Below, piece after piece: positions 9,857 to 16,934 of a stretch of 36,117 nt of DNA. Origin of the DNA: Campylobacteraceae bacterium (GTDB lineage Bacteria > Campylobacterota > Campylobacteria > Campylobacterales > Sulfurovaceae); contig JALVTE010000080.1 of NCBI GenBank assembly GCA_027024155.1, positions 1-36,117 of the forward strand, read 5' to 3'. A program made the translations under genes and the position numbers. Each line of letters starts with the position of its first letter. Position 1 is the first letter of the stretch. The notes under the pieces are model-generated. The model saw only the letters and a list, made by a program, of their open reading frames with translations, was not told where the DNA came from and did not search any database.

Positions 9857-10408
9857 ATGGAAGCTTTAACAGAAGCCTTTCTTCCAAACTACAGATATGA
9901 AGATTATATAAATTGGGAAGGCGATTGGGAGTTAATTGGTGGAATTGCATATGCCATGAGCCCTGCCCCAACAATAGAGCATCAAGAGATTAATTTAAAT
10001 ATATCATCACAATTAAAACGATTACTAAAAGAGTGCAAAAATTGTAAAGCTCTACCCGAAGTAGATTGGAAAATAGATGAAGAGACAGTTGTTCGACCAG
10101 ATACACTTGTAGTTTGCAATTTAAATAACAACAAAGCCTATTTAGATAAAACTCCTGAAATTATCTTTGAAGTACTATCGCCATCTACTAAGAGAAAAGA
10201 TAGAACTTTAAAATCTCTACTATATTCAAAAAGTGGCGTTAAATACTATATTTTAGTAGAGCCGGCTGGAAATTTTGCAGAAGTTTATAAATTAGAGAAT
10301 AGTAAATTCTACTTAGAGGGCGAGTTTAAAGAGCAAAGCTATAACTTTGAACTTGAGAGTTGCAAAATAGAGTTCTCTTTTAAAGAGATTTTTGAGGATA
10401 TTAAGTGA
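9857..10408 (+). CDS. Uma2 family (DUF820) putative endonuclease
   Basis: This is a 183-residue member of the Uma2/DUF820 family (PF05685), which has a PD-(D/E)XK restriction-nuclease-like fold. Visible core: RPDTLVV with Asp82, IIFEVLSPST with Glu105 followed by the family's LSPST turn, then a D-x(n)-K-x(2-3)-Y segment and VKYYILVEP, matching the usual EYWIVDP. Members are most abundant in cyanobacteria, and their cellular role is largely unknown. The gene has its own extended -10 promoter and ribosome site and overlaps the following lgt copy by four bases (GTGA). Composition is like its neighbours. Nothing in the sequence shows its target. Confidence 0.85.
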   Translation: MEALTEAFLPNYRYEDYINWEGDWELIGGIAYAMSPAPTIEHQEINLNISSQLKRLLKECKNCKALPEVDWKIDEETVVRPDTLVVCNLNNNKAYLDKTPEIIFEVLSPSTKRKDRTLKSLLYSKSGVKYYILVEPAGNFAEVYKLENSKFYLEGEFKEQSYNFELESCKIEFSFKEIFEDIK

Positions 10409-11187
10409 TAACTTGGAACATTAACCCAATAGCCCTACATTTAGGCTCGGTACAGCTGCATTGGTATGGTATTTTATTTGCTAGTGGGCTTTTAACTGCA
10501 TATTTTATAGGCGAATGGATATTTAAAAAAGAGGGTGTAGATACAAAACTTTTAGACCCACTATTTTTTTATATAGTTGTTGGTATTGTCATTGGAGCAA
10601 GGCTCTTTCATGTAATTTTTTACGACCCCATATATTTTTCGAAACACTTATTAGAGATTTTAGAAGTTTGGAAAGGTGGATTAGCAAGCCATGGTGGAGC
10701 TATTGGGGCAATTTTAGCTATTTGGCTATTTTGTAAAAAATATAACCTTGATTTTTGGTGGTTAATTGCTAGAGCAATGCCTTCTACCTTTGCATTGGCT
10801 ACCTTTATTAGAATTGGCAATTTCTTTAATTCTGAAATTGTAGGTTTAAAAACTAATGTACCTTGGGCTGTAATATTCGAGCAAGTAGATAAATTTCCAC
10901 GCCATCCTGTGGTACTTTACGAAGCATTTGCATACTTTTTAATTTTTATAATTTTGCTAATAATGTACAAGAGGCTAACAAAAGAGCAATTTACAAATAT
11001 AGCTACTGGATTTGGCTTATTTAGTGCATTTACTGTACGCTTTTTCTTAGAGTATGTAAAAACACCGCAAGCAGAATTTGCAAATGTACTACCACTAAGC
11101 ATGGGGCAAATTTTGAGTTTGCCTTTCATTATTTTAGGATTGTTTCTACTTATTAGAGGCATAAAAAATGCTAGAGTCACTTCTTAG
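10405..11187 (+). CDS. lgt: Prolipoprotein diacylglyceryl transferase, copy 2 (Lgt paralogue)
   Basis: This is a second complete Lgt of 260 residues. It begins at a GTG that overlaps the Uma2 stop by four bases. Key blocks are intact: LHWYGILF, SHGG with His97, RIGNFFNSE from Arg136 to Glu144, RHPVVLYEA, RFFLEYVKTPQ and LPLSMGQILSLP. By eye it resembles copy 1 over its whole length but has clearly diverged, so it is not a recent duplicate. Since no active-site block is missing, it is probably functional. Most bacteria have one lgt; possible reasons for two are different prolipoprotein preference or regulated expression. The 3' end overlaps the LysE gene by 20 bases. Confidence 0.95.
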   Translation: MITWNINPIALHLGSVQLHWYGILFASGLLTAYFIGEWIFKKEGVDTKLLDPLFFYIVVGIVIGARLFHVIFYDPIYFSKHLLEILEVWKGGLASHGGAIGAILAIWLFCKKYNLDFWWLIARAMPSTFALATFIRIGNFFNSEIVGLKTNVPWAVIFEQVDKFPRHPVVLYEAFAYFLIFIILLIMYKRLTKEQFTNIATGFGLFSAFTVRFFLEYVKTPQAEFANVLPLSMGQILSLPFIILGLFLLIRGIKNARVTS

Positions 11188-11770
11188 TGGCTTAGCCTTA
11201 GGTGCTGGAGCTGCCCTCCCCTTAGGTCCTATAAATATACTTATAATGACTAATGCTCTACGTTCTTACAAAAGTGCTGTAGCTATTGGCTTAGGTGCTA
11301 TGAGTGCCGATATTATCTATTTTTTAATAACTTTAGTTGGTGGACTAAAACTACTACAATACAAAACTTTAGCAAATGCCCTAATAATCTTTGGAAGCCT
11401 ATTTTTACTATACATCGCATACCAAATTTTTAAAGGAAGAAACAGTAAAATAGATTCAACACCTATAAAAGTAGAAAATTCAGATGTAGCAAAATCGTAT
11501 ATAAAAGGTCTCAGCCTAACACTTCTAAATCCCTACACAATAGGCTTTTGGCTAAGTGTATCTACTACAATTTCAGCTAAAAATTTAGATATTAAATTCA
11601 CAATATCAGGCATAATTTGTGCAATTGTTCTTTGGATTACAATAATGCCATTTATCGTGCATAAAAACAAACATCTTGTATCAGACAGAGTTGGCTATAT
11701 ATTCTCAGTAATATCTAGCTTAATTATGCTTTTCTTTGCTATCTCTCTTATGTTAGATTTAAATCTGTAG
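11168..11770 (+). CDS. LysE family translocator
   Basis: This is a 200-residue inner-membrane exporter of the LysE/RhtB superfamily (PF01810). The signature near the N-terminus is clear: ALGAGAALPLGPINILIMTNAL at about residues 10-31, corresponding to the family's GPxN motif. About six hydrophobic segments follow, with a central LTLLNPYTIGFWLSV block (LNP-x3-FW). The family exports amino acids or derivatives; the substrate here is unknown. The start overlaps lgt copy 2 by 20 bases, which suggests coupled translation and marks it as the last gene of the operon, before the ssrA promoter 31 bp downstream. Confidence 0.87.
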   Translation: MLESLLSGLALGAGAALPLGPINILIMTNALRSYKSAVAIGLGAMSADIIYFLITLVGGLKLLQYKTLANALIIFGSLFLLYIAYQIFKGRNSKIDSTPIKVENSDVAKSYIKGLSLTLLNPYTIGFWLSVSTTISAKNLDIKFTISGIICAIVLWITIMPFIVHKNKHLVSDRVGYIFSVISSLIMLFFAISLMLDLNL

Positions 11771-11800
11771 GTGCAACATTCTCAAACCTAAAAAATGCCC

Positions 11801-11829
11801 TTGACAATTTCATTCAAAAGTGTTAAAAT
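11801..11829 (+). promoter_or_regulatory. Sigma70 promoter of ssrA
   Basis: A perfect -35 TTGACA (11801-11806) is separated by exactly 17 bp from TAAAAT (11824-11829), followed by the GC-rich discriminator ACGCCCTCC. This is the best consensus promoter in the window and is of the kind used by stable RNA genes; a GC-rich discriminator is compatible with stringent control. The predicted start near 11836 gives a leader of about 125 nt before the mature tmRNA. Confidence 0.75.
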
Positions 11830-11847
11830 ACGCCCTCCTTGGCAAAA

Positions 11848-11882
11848 AGCTTTTAGCTTTGAGCCTTAAGCTTTCAGCTTAA
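11848..11882 (+). repeat. Degenerate heptamer tract 1 in the ssrA leader
   Basis: Five consecutive 7-bp units can be read without gaps: AGCTTTT, AGCTTTG, AGCCTTA, AGCTTTC, AGCTTAA. The consensus is AGCYTTN. The tract lies between the ssrA promoter and the mature tmRNA 5' end. Confidence 0.75.
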
Positions 11883-11917
11883 ATGGGGTATTAATACAAA
11901 AGCAAAGCTATAATATT

Positions 11918-11952
11918 AGCTCTTCGCTCTAAGCCCTCAGCTCTAAGCTTAT
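11918..11952 (+). repeat. Degenerate heptamer tract 2 in the ssrA leader
   Basis: Five consecutive 7-bp units: AGCTCTT, CGCTCTA, AGCCCTC, AGCTCTA, AGCTTAT. The consensus AGCYCTN is close to that of tract 1, and the two tracts have the same unit number (5) and length (35 bp), with 35 bp between them. The tract ends 9 bp before the mature tmRNA. Confidence 0.75.
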
Positions 11953-11961
11953 ATACACATC

Positions 11962-12325
11962 GGGGGTGACTTGGTTTCGACTGGAGTAGTCGGGGCTATG
12001 TGCATGTCGGACTGGGCAATTCCGTTACGCGGCCCATTTATAATAAACGCAAACAATACAGATTATCGTCCAGCTTACGCAGCAGCGTAAGTTTAACTAA
12101 CTTTGGACCGTCTCACCGGCGAAAGTTGCAATAGCCGGATTCGAGGCGTCACCGCGTGCAACTATATCTACAAAGCGCCATCTTTGTAGACGAACCTTTT
12201 GGCTGGTTGTGTGTAGCTTTGGGTGTTGAGCAAAGCACAACGAGACCTATCAACACCGACTAAGCATGTAGAGTCATAGCTCTAGCTATTTCAGGACACG
12301 GGTTCAATTCCCGTCGCCTCCACCA
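11962..12325 (+). ncRNA. ssrA: tmRNA (SsrA)
   Basis: Transfer-messenger RNA rescues ribosomes stalled on broken mRNA and tags the nascent peptide for proteolysis. The 5' GGGGGTG pairs with CGCCTCC just before the terminal ACCA, forming the 7-bp acceptor stem. The conserved TTGGTTTCGACTGG follows the 5' stem, and GGGTTCAATTCCC is the T-arm. The tag frame runs from GCA at 12049 to TAA at 12088-12090 and encodes ANNTDYRPAYAAA, closely related to Helicobacter (VNNTDYAPAYAKAA) and Campylobacter tags. CCA is encoded. It is a one-piece gene of about 364 nt, a normal size. The 3' end is a common integration site for genomic islands, and an accessory segment starts immediately downstream. Confidence 0.97.
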
Positions 12326-12648
12326 AATTTTTAACCCAAACTATATATTAGTATTAATAAAGATTTATCATCTTGCATCTCAATGCTTGCACTGCGTGAG
12401 ATGATTATTTCAGATAATCGTATCACAATATGAGCTGATAATCAAATTTAAGTAGCTCAAAGATACAATAATTCTTTATCTGTCTTATATGTAGATAATA
12501 TGAAATTAATATTACAAGATACATCGAATTTTTACTTTTCTAATTCAAAAGTGTAATTTAACGCCTTACCCATTTGTTAAGCAAAATCAACATTAAAACA
12601 ATCTTTAGATAAAATATCAAACAAAATATATATGTTCAGGGAACCATT
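12326..12648. other. Intergenic region between ssrA and the restriction-modification genes
   Basis: No gene is visible in these 323 bp. A hairpin with perfect 7-bp arms CATCTCA (12376-12382) and TGAGATG (12397-12403), followed by ATTATTT, may terminate ssrA. TAAAAT at 12610-12615 is a possible -10 for the methyltransferase gene, and AGGGA at 12638-12642 is its ribosome site. I saw no copy of the tmRNA 3' end here that would serve as an attachment-site repeat. Confidence 0.45.
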
Positions 12649-14673
12649 ATGGCAGGATCAATAGAATCAAATATTGCACTTTTAGCGAATGGATGGCTAA
12701 AATCTTATGGATTAAGTGCCAAGCTAGAGCAAGAGTCTTTAAATTATGAAATAGATAAAGCTCTTAAAGAGTATGAATCTAAAGGTGGTGGAAAGGGTGG
12801 TAATCGTCCTGATACAAAACTTATTTTAAAAGATAAAAATGGAAATTATTTCCCAATACTTATTGAGTATAAAGGAGTTAAAAATAAGCTAGAAAAACTC
12901 GATTCTAATGGCGAAGTTCAAAACAGAACAGCCAAAAATGAGCCACACTATAAAAATATAAAAGAGTATGCTGTAAATGGTGCAGTTCATTATGCTAATG
13001 CTATTCTTCATCATACAAGCTATACCGATATTATTGCTATTGGAATGACAGGATACAAAGATTCATCTGGAAACATTCAACATCAAATAGCAGTCTATTA
13101 TGTATCTAAAAAGAATTTAGGTGTAGGACAAAAAGTTGGAGAATTTTCAGATCTTTCCTTTTTAACACCTGCTAATTTTGATAACTTCATTGAAAAAGTT
13201 AATAATTTAGATTTAACACCCGAAGAGTTAGACAGACTAAAAGCTCAAAAAGAGAAAGAGATTGATGCAAGTTTGGTTAAGCTTAATAACGATATTTACC
13301 AAAAAGAGAAAGGGCTCGGAGAGAATGACCGTGTATATCTAGTAGCTGCTTCAATTATTGCAACTATTGGAATACCTGGCAAGGTTCCTGTATTAGAAAA
13401 AGAGGAACTAAAGTCTCAAACTTTTGAAGGCGGAAGAGATGGCGATATTCTACTAAATAGAATAAAAGCTTTTTTAAGCCACAAAAACATTCCACAATCG
13501 AAACAAGATTTAATTATAAGAACTCTATCCAATACTCTTTTGACTGAAAATATTAACAAGGTAAAAGATGGAGAGAGCCAGTTAAAACGAGTATTTGTAA
13601 AGATTATTGATGATTTAGGAATTTATTACAAGATAGGATTAACAACCGACTTTACAGGTAAGCTATTTAATGAAATGTATAGTTGGCTTGGCTTCTCGCA
13701 AGATAAGCTTAATGATGTTGTATTGACTCCTGCTTATGTGGCTACACTACTAGTAAAACTTGCTAGAGTTAATAAAGACTCTTTCGTATGGGATTTTGCT
13801 ACTGGCTCAGCAGGATTACTTGTTGCAGCAATGAACGAAATGCTAAACGATGCCAAAAGAAGCATTAACTCTCCTAATGAATTAAAAGAGAAAGAGGCAC
13901 ATATAAAAGCTAATCAACTGTTAGGATTAGAGGTGCTTCCCAATGTATATATGCTAGCAATTCTTAATATGATTTTAATGGGAGATGGAAGCTCAAATAT
14001 CTTAAATGAAGATTCATTAATAGATTTTGATGGAAAGTATGGTTATGGAAAAACAGATAGTAAATTCCCTGCTGATGCTTTTATTTTAAATCCTCCTTAT
14101 TCTGCTGATGGAAACGGTATGAACTTTGTAGAAAAAGCTCTTGGAATGATGAGTAGAGGTTATGGGGCTATTATTATCCAAAATTCAGCAGGTAGTGGAA
14201 AAGCAACGGAGTACAACAGAAAAATACTCAAAAAGCATACTCTTATAGCAAGTATAAAAATGCCTGTAGATATATTTATAGGTAAGTCTAGTGTTCAGAC
14301 CAATATCTATGTATTTAAAGTAGGTGAGCCTCACCATAAAGACGATACGGTTAAGTTTATAGACTTTTCAAATGATGGCTACACAAGAAGCAATCGTAAA
14401 AAAGCAAGTAATAATCTAAAAGATACCGACAGAGCAAAAGAGAGATATAAGGAGTTAGTAGATTTAGTTAGATTTGGCAAAAGAAAGCTCAATATCTTTA
14501 CTGAAAAAGAGTACTATGAGGGAACTATTGACCCAACAAATGGGAATGATTGGAATCAATCAGCACCTGTAGATACAAAACCTACTTTGGAAGATTTTAA
14601 AAAGACGGTAAGTGATTATTTGGCTTGGGAAGTTACTACTATTTTGAAAAAAAGAGGTGATGAGGGAAAGTAG
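12649..14673 (+). CDS. BcgI-like fused restriction nuclease and N6-adenine methyltransferase (A subunit)
   Basis: This 674-residue protein resembles the A subunit of Type IIB BcgI-like systems (about 640 residues), where one chain both cleaves and methylates. The N-terminal nuclease region carries Pro54-Asp55 (RPDTKLIL) and, 17 residues on, Glu73-Tyr-Lys75 (PILIEYKG), a PD-(D/E)XK arrangement. The methyltransferase part has the SAM motif DFATGSAG from Asp382 and the catalytic NPPY at 481-484, the form typical of N6-adenine enzymes of the HsdM class. The C-terminus has a family-like KFIDFSNDGYTRSNRKK region. AGGGA precedes the ATG. The specificity gene follows directly. An isolated methyltransferase or a Type I HsdM is less likely because of the nuclease motif and the absence of hsdR. 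Confidence 0.85.
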   Translation: MAGSIESNIALLANGWLKSYGLSAKLEQESLNYEIDKALKEYESKGGGKGGNRPDTKLILKDKNGNYFPILIEYKGVKNKLEKLDSNGEVQNRTAKNEPHYKNIKEYAVNGAVHYANAILHHTSYTDIIAIGMTGYKDSSGNIQHQIAVYYVSKKNLGVGQKVGEFSDLSFLTPANFDNFIEKVNNLDLTPEELDRLKAQKEKEIDASLVKLNNDIYQKEKGLGENDRVYLVAASIIATIGIPGKVPVLEKEELKSQTFEGGRDGDILLNRIKAFLSHKNIPQSKQDLIIRTLSNTLLTENINKVKDGESQLKRVFVKIIDDLGIYYKIGLTTDFTGKLFNEMYSWLGFSQDKLNDVVLTPAYVATLLVKLARVNKDSFVWDFATGSAGLLVAAMNEMLNDAKRSINSPNELKEKEAHIKANQLLGLEVLPNVYMLAILNMILMGDGSSNILNEDSLIDFDGKYGYGKTDSKFPADAFILNPPYSADGNGMNFVEKALGMMSRGYGAIIIQNSAGSGKATEYNRKILKKHTLIASIKMPVDIFIGKSSVQTNIYVFKVGEPHHKDDTVKFIDFSNDGYTRSNRKKASNNLKDTDRAKERYKELVDLVRFGKRKLNIFTEKEYYEGTIDPTNGNDWNQSAPVDTKPTLEDFKKTVSDYLAWEVTTILKKRGDEGK

Positions 14674-14732
14674 ACACCCTGCTTGACGAAAAGTTAAAAA
14701 GCGTTGAGTGGGGTGAGTATAAGTTAGGTGAT
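14660..14732 (+). other. Lost 5' coding end of the specificity gene (apparent frameshift)
   Basis: The specificity-subunit frame stays open upstream of 14733 back to a TGA at 14661. It reads VDTLLDEKLKSVEWGEYKLGDL, exactly what should precede the FEI that begins the called protein. That stretch contains no in-frame ATG, GTG or TTG; only a CTG at 14679. An ATG at 14660-14662 overlapping the methyltransferase end lies in another frame: ATG AGG GAA, then AGT. Removing one A from the AAA at 14667-14669 would join it to GTA GAC ACC CTG and give MREVDTLLDEKL. This fits a one-base insertion in a short A-run. Confidence 0.6.
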
Positions 14733-15782
14733 TTGTTTGAGATTAACTCAAGTAAAAAAATTTATCATGCAAAGGAAATTAATAAAATATTTGATGGCAA
14801 AGTAAATAATAGTTTTCCTTATGTAGTCAGAACAACACAAAATAATGGACTTAGAGGATACATTATCGAGAATGAATTATATGCAAATGATAAAAATACA
14901 TTATCTTTTGCACAAGATACATTTTCTGTTTTTTATCAAAAAGAAAAATACTTTACAGGTAATAAAGTTAAAGTTTTAAAAGCAAAATTTGAAAATTGTA
15001 ATGAAAAAGTTATGCAATATTTAACTGCAAGTTTTCAAAAATCATTAAGAAATTCTACTTGGGGATTAGGTTCTACTGTTTCATCAATAGCAGAAACCAA
15101 AATAGAACTTCCAATAGAAAATAATGAAATAGATTATGAGTTTATGGAAAGTTTTATAGCTCAAATAGAAGAAGAACGGATAGAAAAGCTAGAAGCCTAT
15201 TTAGAAGTTAGTGGATTAAAAGATTATGTTTTGACTGTTGAAGAACAAAAAGCTTTAGATGATTTTGGAAATATTGAATTTGAAGAGTTTAATGTTATAG
15301 ATATATTTGATGTCAAAAATGCAGGAAATATCTTATCCAGAGATATTATTAAAAATAGTGGAGAAACTCCTTACTTATGCGCAAGTAGTGAAAATAATGG
15401 GATAAGTTCATATATTTCTTATAATGAAGAATATCTTGATAAAGGAAATTGTATTTTTATTGGAGGTAAAACTTTTGTTGTAAGTTATCAAGAAAAAGAT
15501 TTTTATTCAAATGATAGTCATAATTTAGCTTTATATTTAAAAAATGAAGAAAAGAATAAATTAAATCAATTATATTTAGCCACTTGTATCAATAAAGGTT
15601 TGGGATACAAATATTCTTGGGGTAATAGTATAAGTAGTAGAAAAATTCAAACAGATAAAATTTCACTTCCTATCAAAAATAAACAACCAAACTACAAAAT
15701 AATGGAAACCCTAATTTCAGCTATTCAAAAACTAGTTATAAAAGATGTTGTTTTGTATGTTGAAAAAAAGATAGAAGGATAA
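14733..15782 (+). CDS. BcgI-like specificity (S/B) subunit with two target-recognition domains
   Basis: The 349-residue product (BcgI B is 341) is the DNA-recognition partner of the upstream nuclease-methyltransferase. It has two target-recognition domains of the HsdS type (PF01420), at about residues 1-130 and 185-325. Each ends in a helical conserved region: DYEFMESFIAQIEEERIEKL near 135-155 and NYKIMETLISAIQKL near 320-335. Both domains carry the STWGLGSTVSS / YSWGNSISSRKI motif near their ends, as expected for an internal duplication recognising a bipartite site. The only standard start is TTG at 14733, inside the domain's first conserved motif, so the natural N-terminus is probably missing through a frameshift (see 14660-14732). 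Activity is therefore doubtful. Confidence 0.8.
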   Translation: MFEINSSKKIYHAKEINKIFDGKVNNSFPYVVRTTQNNGLRGYIIENELYANDKNTLSFAQDTFSVFYQKEKYFTGNKVKVLKAKFENCNEKVMQYLTASFQKSLRNSTWGLGSTVSSIAETKIELPIENNEIDYEFMESFIAQIEEERIEKLEAYLEVSGLKDYVLTVEEQKALDDFGNIEFEEFNVIDIFDVKNAGNILSRDIIKNSGETPYLCASSENNGISSYISYNEEYLDKGNCIFIGGKTFVVSYQEKDFYSNDSHNLALYLKNEEKNKLNQLYLATCINKGLGYKYSWGNSISSRKIQTDKISLPIKNKQPNYKIMETLISAIQKLVIKDVVLYVEKKIEG

Positions 15783-15786
15783 TTAT

Positions 15787-15885
15787 ATGAAAAAAGATTT
15801 GACAACTTCAAGTGTCAGCAGAGAAAATATTTTAAATAATCATTATGCTTTAGAAAAAGTAGAATTACATCTTGCTCTTGAGTAG
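15787..15885 (+). pseudogene. 32-codon gene stub downstream of the specificity gene
   Basis: A short frame begins at ATG 15787, four bases after the specificity stop, and ends at TAG 15883-15885. It encodes MKKDLTTSSVSREN, ILNNHYALEKVEL, HLALE. The close spacing suggests a third gene of the operon. The product looks like the N-terminus of something longer, cut off at TAGTAG followed by unrelated non-coding sequence. I do not recognise the family with certainty and assign no function. Confidence 0.4.
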
Positions 15886-16505
15886 TAGAGGTCAGTAGTA
15901 GGGGTCAGACATTGAATATCCACTTTTTAAACCATACCACCCTAATAAATAGCTAAACCATTGGCTATTCCTGCACAATTTGAGATTTTCGGAAATAGAG
16001 ATTTATTTAATTGTAGCGTTATAAACCTGTGTTCAATGGAGTATCACAGTCACAGAAGCCTAAAAATAGGTAAGATTTTTTAAATCAAATTCGTAGGACT
16101 AGCTTTTGCTAATTCAAGAATTTTATTTGAGAAAGATTGCCTATTTTTAGACTTCCATTTCGGCTTTATGAGGTTTCACATATACTTAGACATATTTTTT
16201 CGAATTAGTATAGCTAGTCCTTCAAAAATATGTCGTTGTCTATGACAAACCTTGAAAAGCTGTGGCTATGATACTCCATTGAACTCAGGTTACAATGAAC
16301 TGTTTTAAGCCGTAGGCTGAGTTTTGTATTTTTAGTGGAAATTAAATAAATCTCCCGAAAATCTCATCTCTTGTGCGATTTTTTTGTTTCGTTTTTTCTA
16401 AACAAAATGAAAAAGAGACCTATTTTACAGAGATATGGCACAAGGTGAAAATATTATCCCCATAAAGAACTTTAAATATGACGACATATGTGGCATAATA
16501 CACTT
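15886..16505. other. Non-coding stretch with inverted-repeat element and possible insertion scar
   Basis: There is no gene in this 620-bp stretch. Directly after the stub lies AGGTCAGTAGTAGGGGTCAG (15889-15908), a direct repeat of GGTCAG that may be an insertion scar or element end. From 15973 to 16376 is the nested inverted-repeat element described separately. From 16377 to 16505 I see only AT-rich sequence. Confidence 0.5.
15973..16376. repeat. About 400-bp element of nested and crossing inverted repeats (MITE or structured RNA candidate)
   Basis: The outer arms 15973-16012 and 16339-16376 are inverted copies sharing GCACAA, TGAGATTTTCGG and GAGATTTATTTAATT, apart from small gaps. A second pair, 16025-16055 and 16260-16290, matches at 28 of 31 positions. 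Inner pairs are 16055-16073 with 16137-16155 (CTAAAAATAGG core), 16096-16117 with 16201-16220 (GGACTAGCT and TAATTC cores), and 16162-16200 with 16224-16260. The third and fourth pairs cross, so all cannot form at once without a pseudoknot. No coding frame explains it. It could be a non-autonomous transposon, a nested insertion relic, or a structured RNA. Confidence 0.65.
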
Positions 16506-16593
16506 ATGATTAGAACATTTAAGTATAAATAGACTAGAAAAGTTACCAGACAAAAGAGAAGGTTTTACGGAAGAATGCCAAATTAGGAGTTAG
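16506..16593 (+). pseudogene. higB: Remnant of a HigB toxin gene
   Basis: Two pieces of a HigB/RelE-family toxin lie back to back. The ATG at 16506 starts MIRTFKYK then TAG, matching the usual HigB opening MIRTFKHKGLE. Immediately after, in another frame from 16531, comes RLEKLPDKREGF, matching the mid-protein block that usually reads RLHKLKGDR-x-G, then a stop at 16591. The middle of the gene is deleted and most of the C-terminal active-site region is gone, so no toxin can be made. Confidence 0.6.
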
Positions 16594-16645
16594 AGATGAA
16601 AAAATAGCACCAATACACCCGGGGGAGATACTTTTAGAGGAGTTT

Positions 16646-16891
16646 ATGAAGCCTTTAGGTATAAGCCAAAATGCTTTAGCAAAATCGTTAAAAGTGACAC
16701 CAAGAAGAATAAACGAAATAGTAAATAAAAAACGAGCAATTACTGTAGATACCGCTATGCGACTATCAAGATTTTTTGGAAATAGTGCAGAGTTTTGGAT
16801 AAATTTACAGTACAAATATGAATTAGAATTAAACAGAGAGCTTTACGAAGATAAAATAAAAAATGAAGTAGAGCTATTTGTAGCTTCTTAA
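16646..16891 (+). CDS. higA: HigA-type antitoxin, probably lacking its native start
   Basis: This helix-turn-helix (XRE) protein of the HigA family normally neutralises HigB and represses its own operon. The HTH runs over ISQNALAKSLKVTPRRINEIVNKKRAITVDTAMRLSRFFGNSAEFW, a strong HigA/VapI match. The ATG at 16646 gives 81 residues but begins inside the family's conserved opening. The same frame upstream reads APIHPGEILLEEF just before it, with no ATG, GTG or TTG back to a stop at 16535. An ATG at 16575 would supply MPNLGVRDEKIAPIHPGE if one T were restored at 16583-16584. With the toxin also deleted, the locus looks decayed; a shortened HTH protein may still be made. Confidence 0.72.
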   Translation: MKPLGISQNALAKSLKVTPRRINEIVNKKRAITVDTAMRLSRFFGNSAEFWINLQYKYELELNRELYEDKIKNEVELFVAS

Positions 16892-16934
16892 TTAGGGAGC
16901 TACTAAACTTTACTCTAATATTATCTTGTTATAC

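Noticed and set aside
11909-11914. TATAAT as an alternative ssrA -10 box
   Set aside because: There is no recognisable -35 17 bp upstream (GGGGTA), whereas TTGACA-N17-TAAAAT at 11801-11829 is near perfect.
14733-14735. TTG as the genuine start of the specificity subunit
   Set aside because: The conserved motif W-x-EYKLGDLFEI, with which such domains begin, is encoded across this point, so the start would cut through it. I keep the coordinate only as the first standard start.
15889-15925. GGGGTCAGACATTGAATATCC as the end of an IS200-like or REP-associated transposase element
   Set aside because: It is reminiscent of such ends, but no transposase gene or second end is present here, so I do not call a mobile element.
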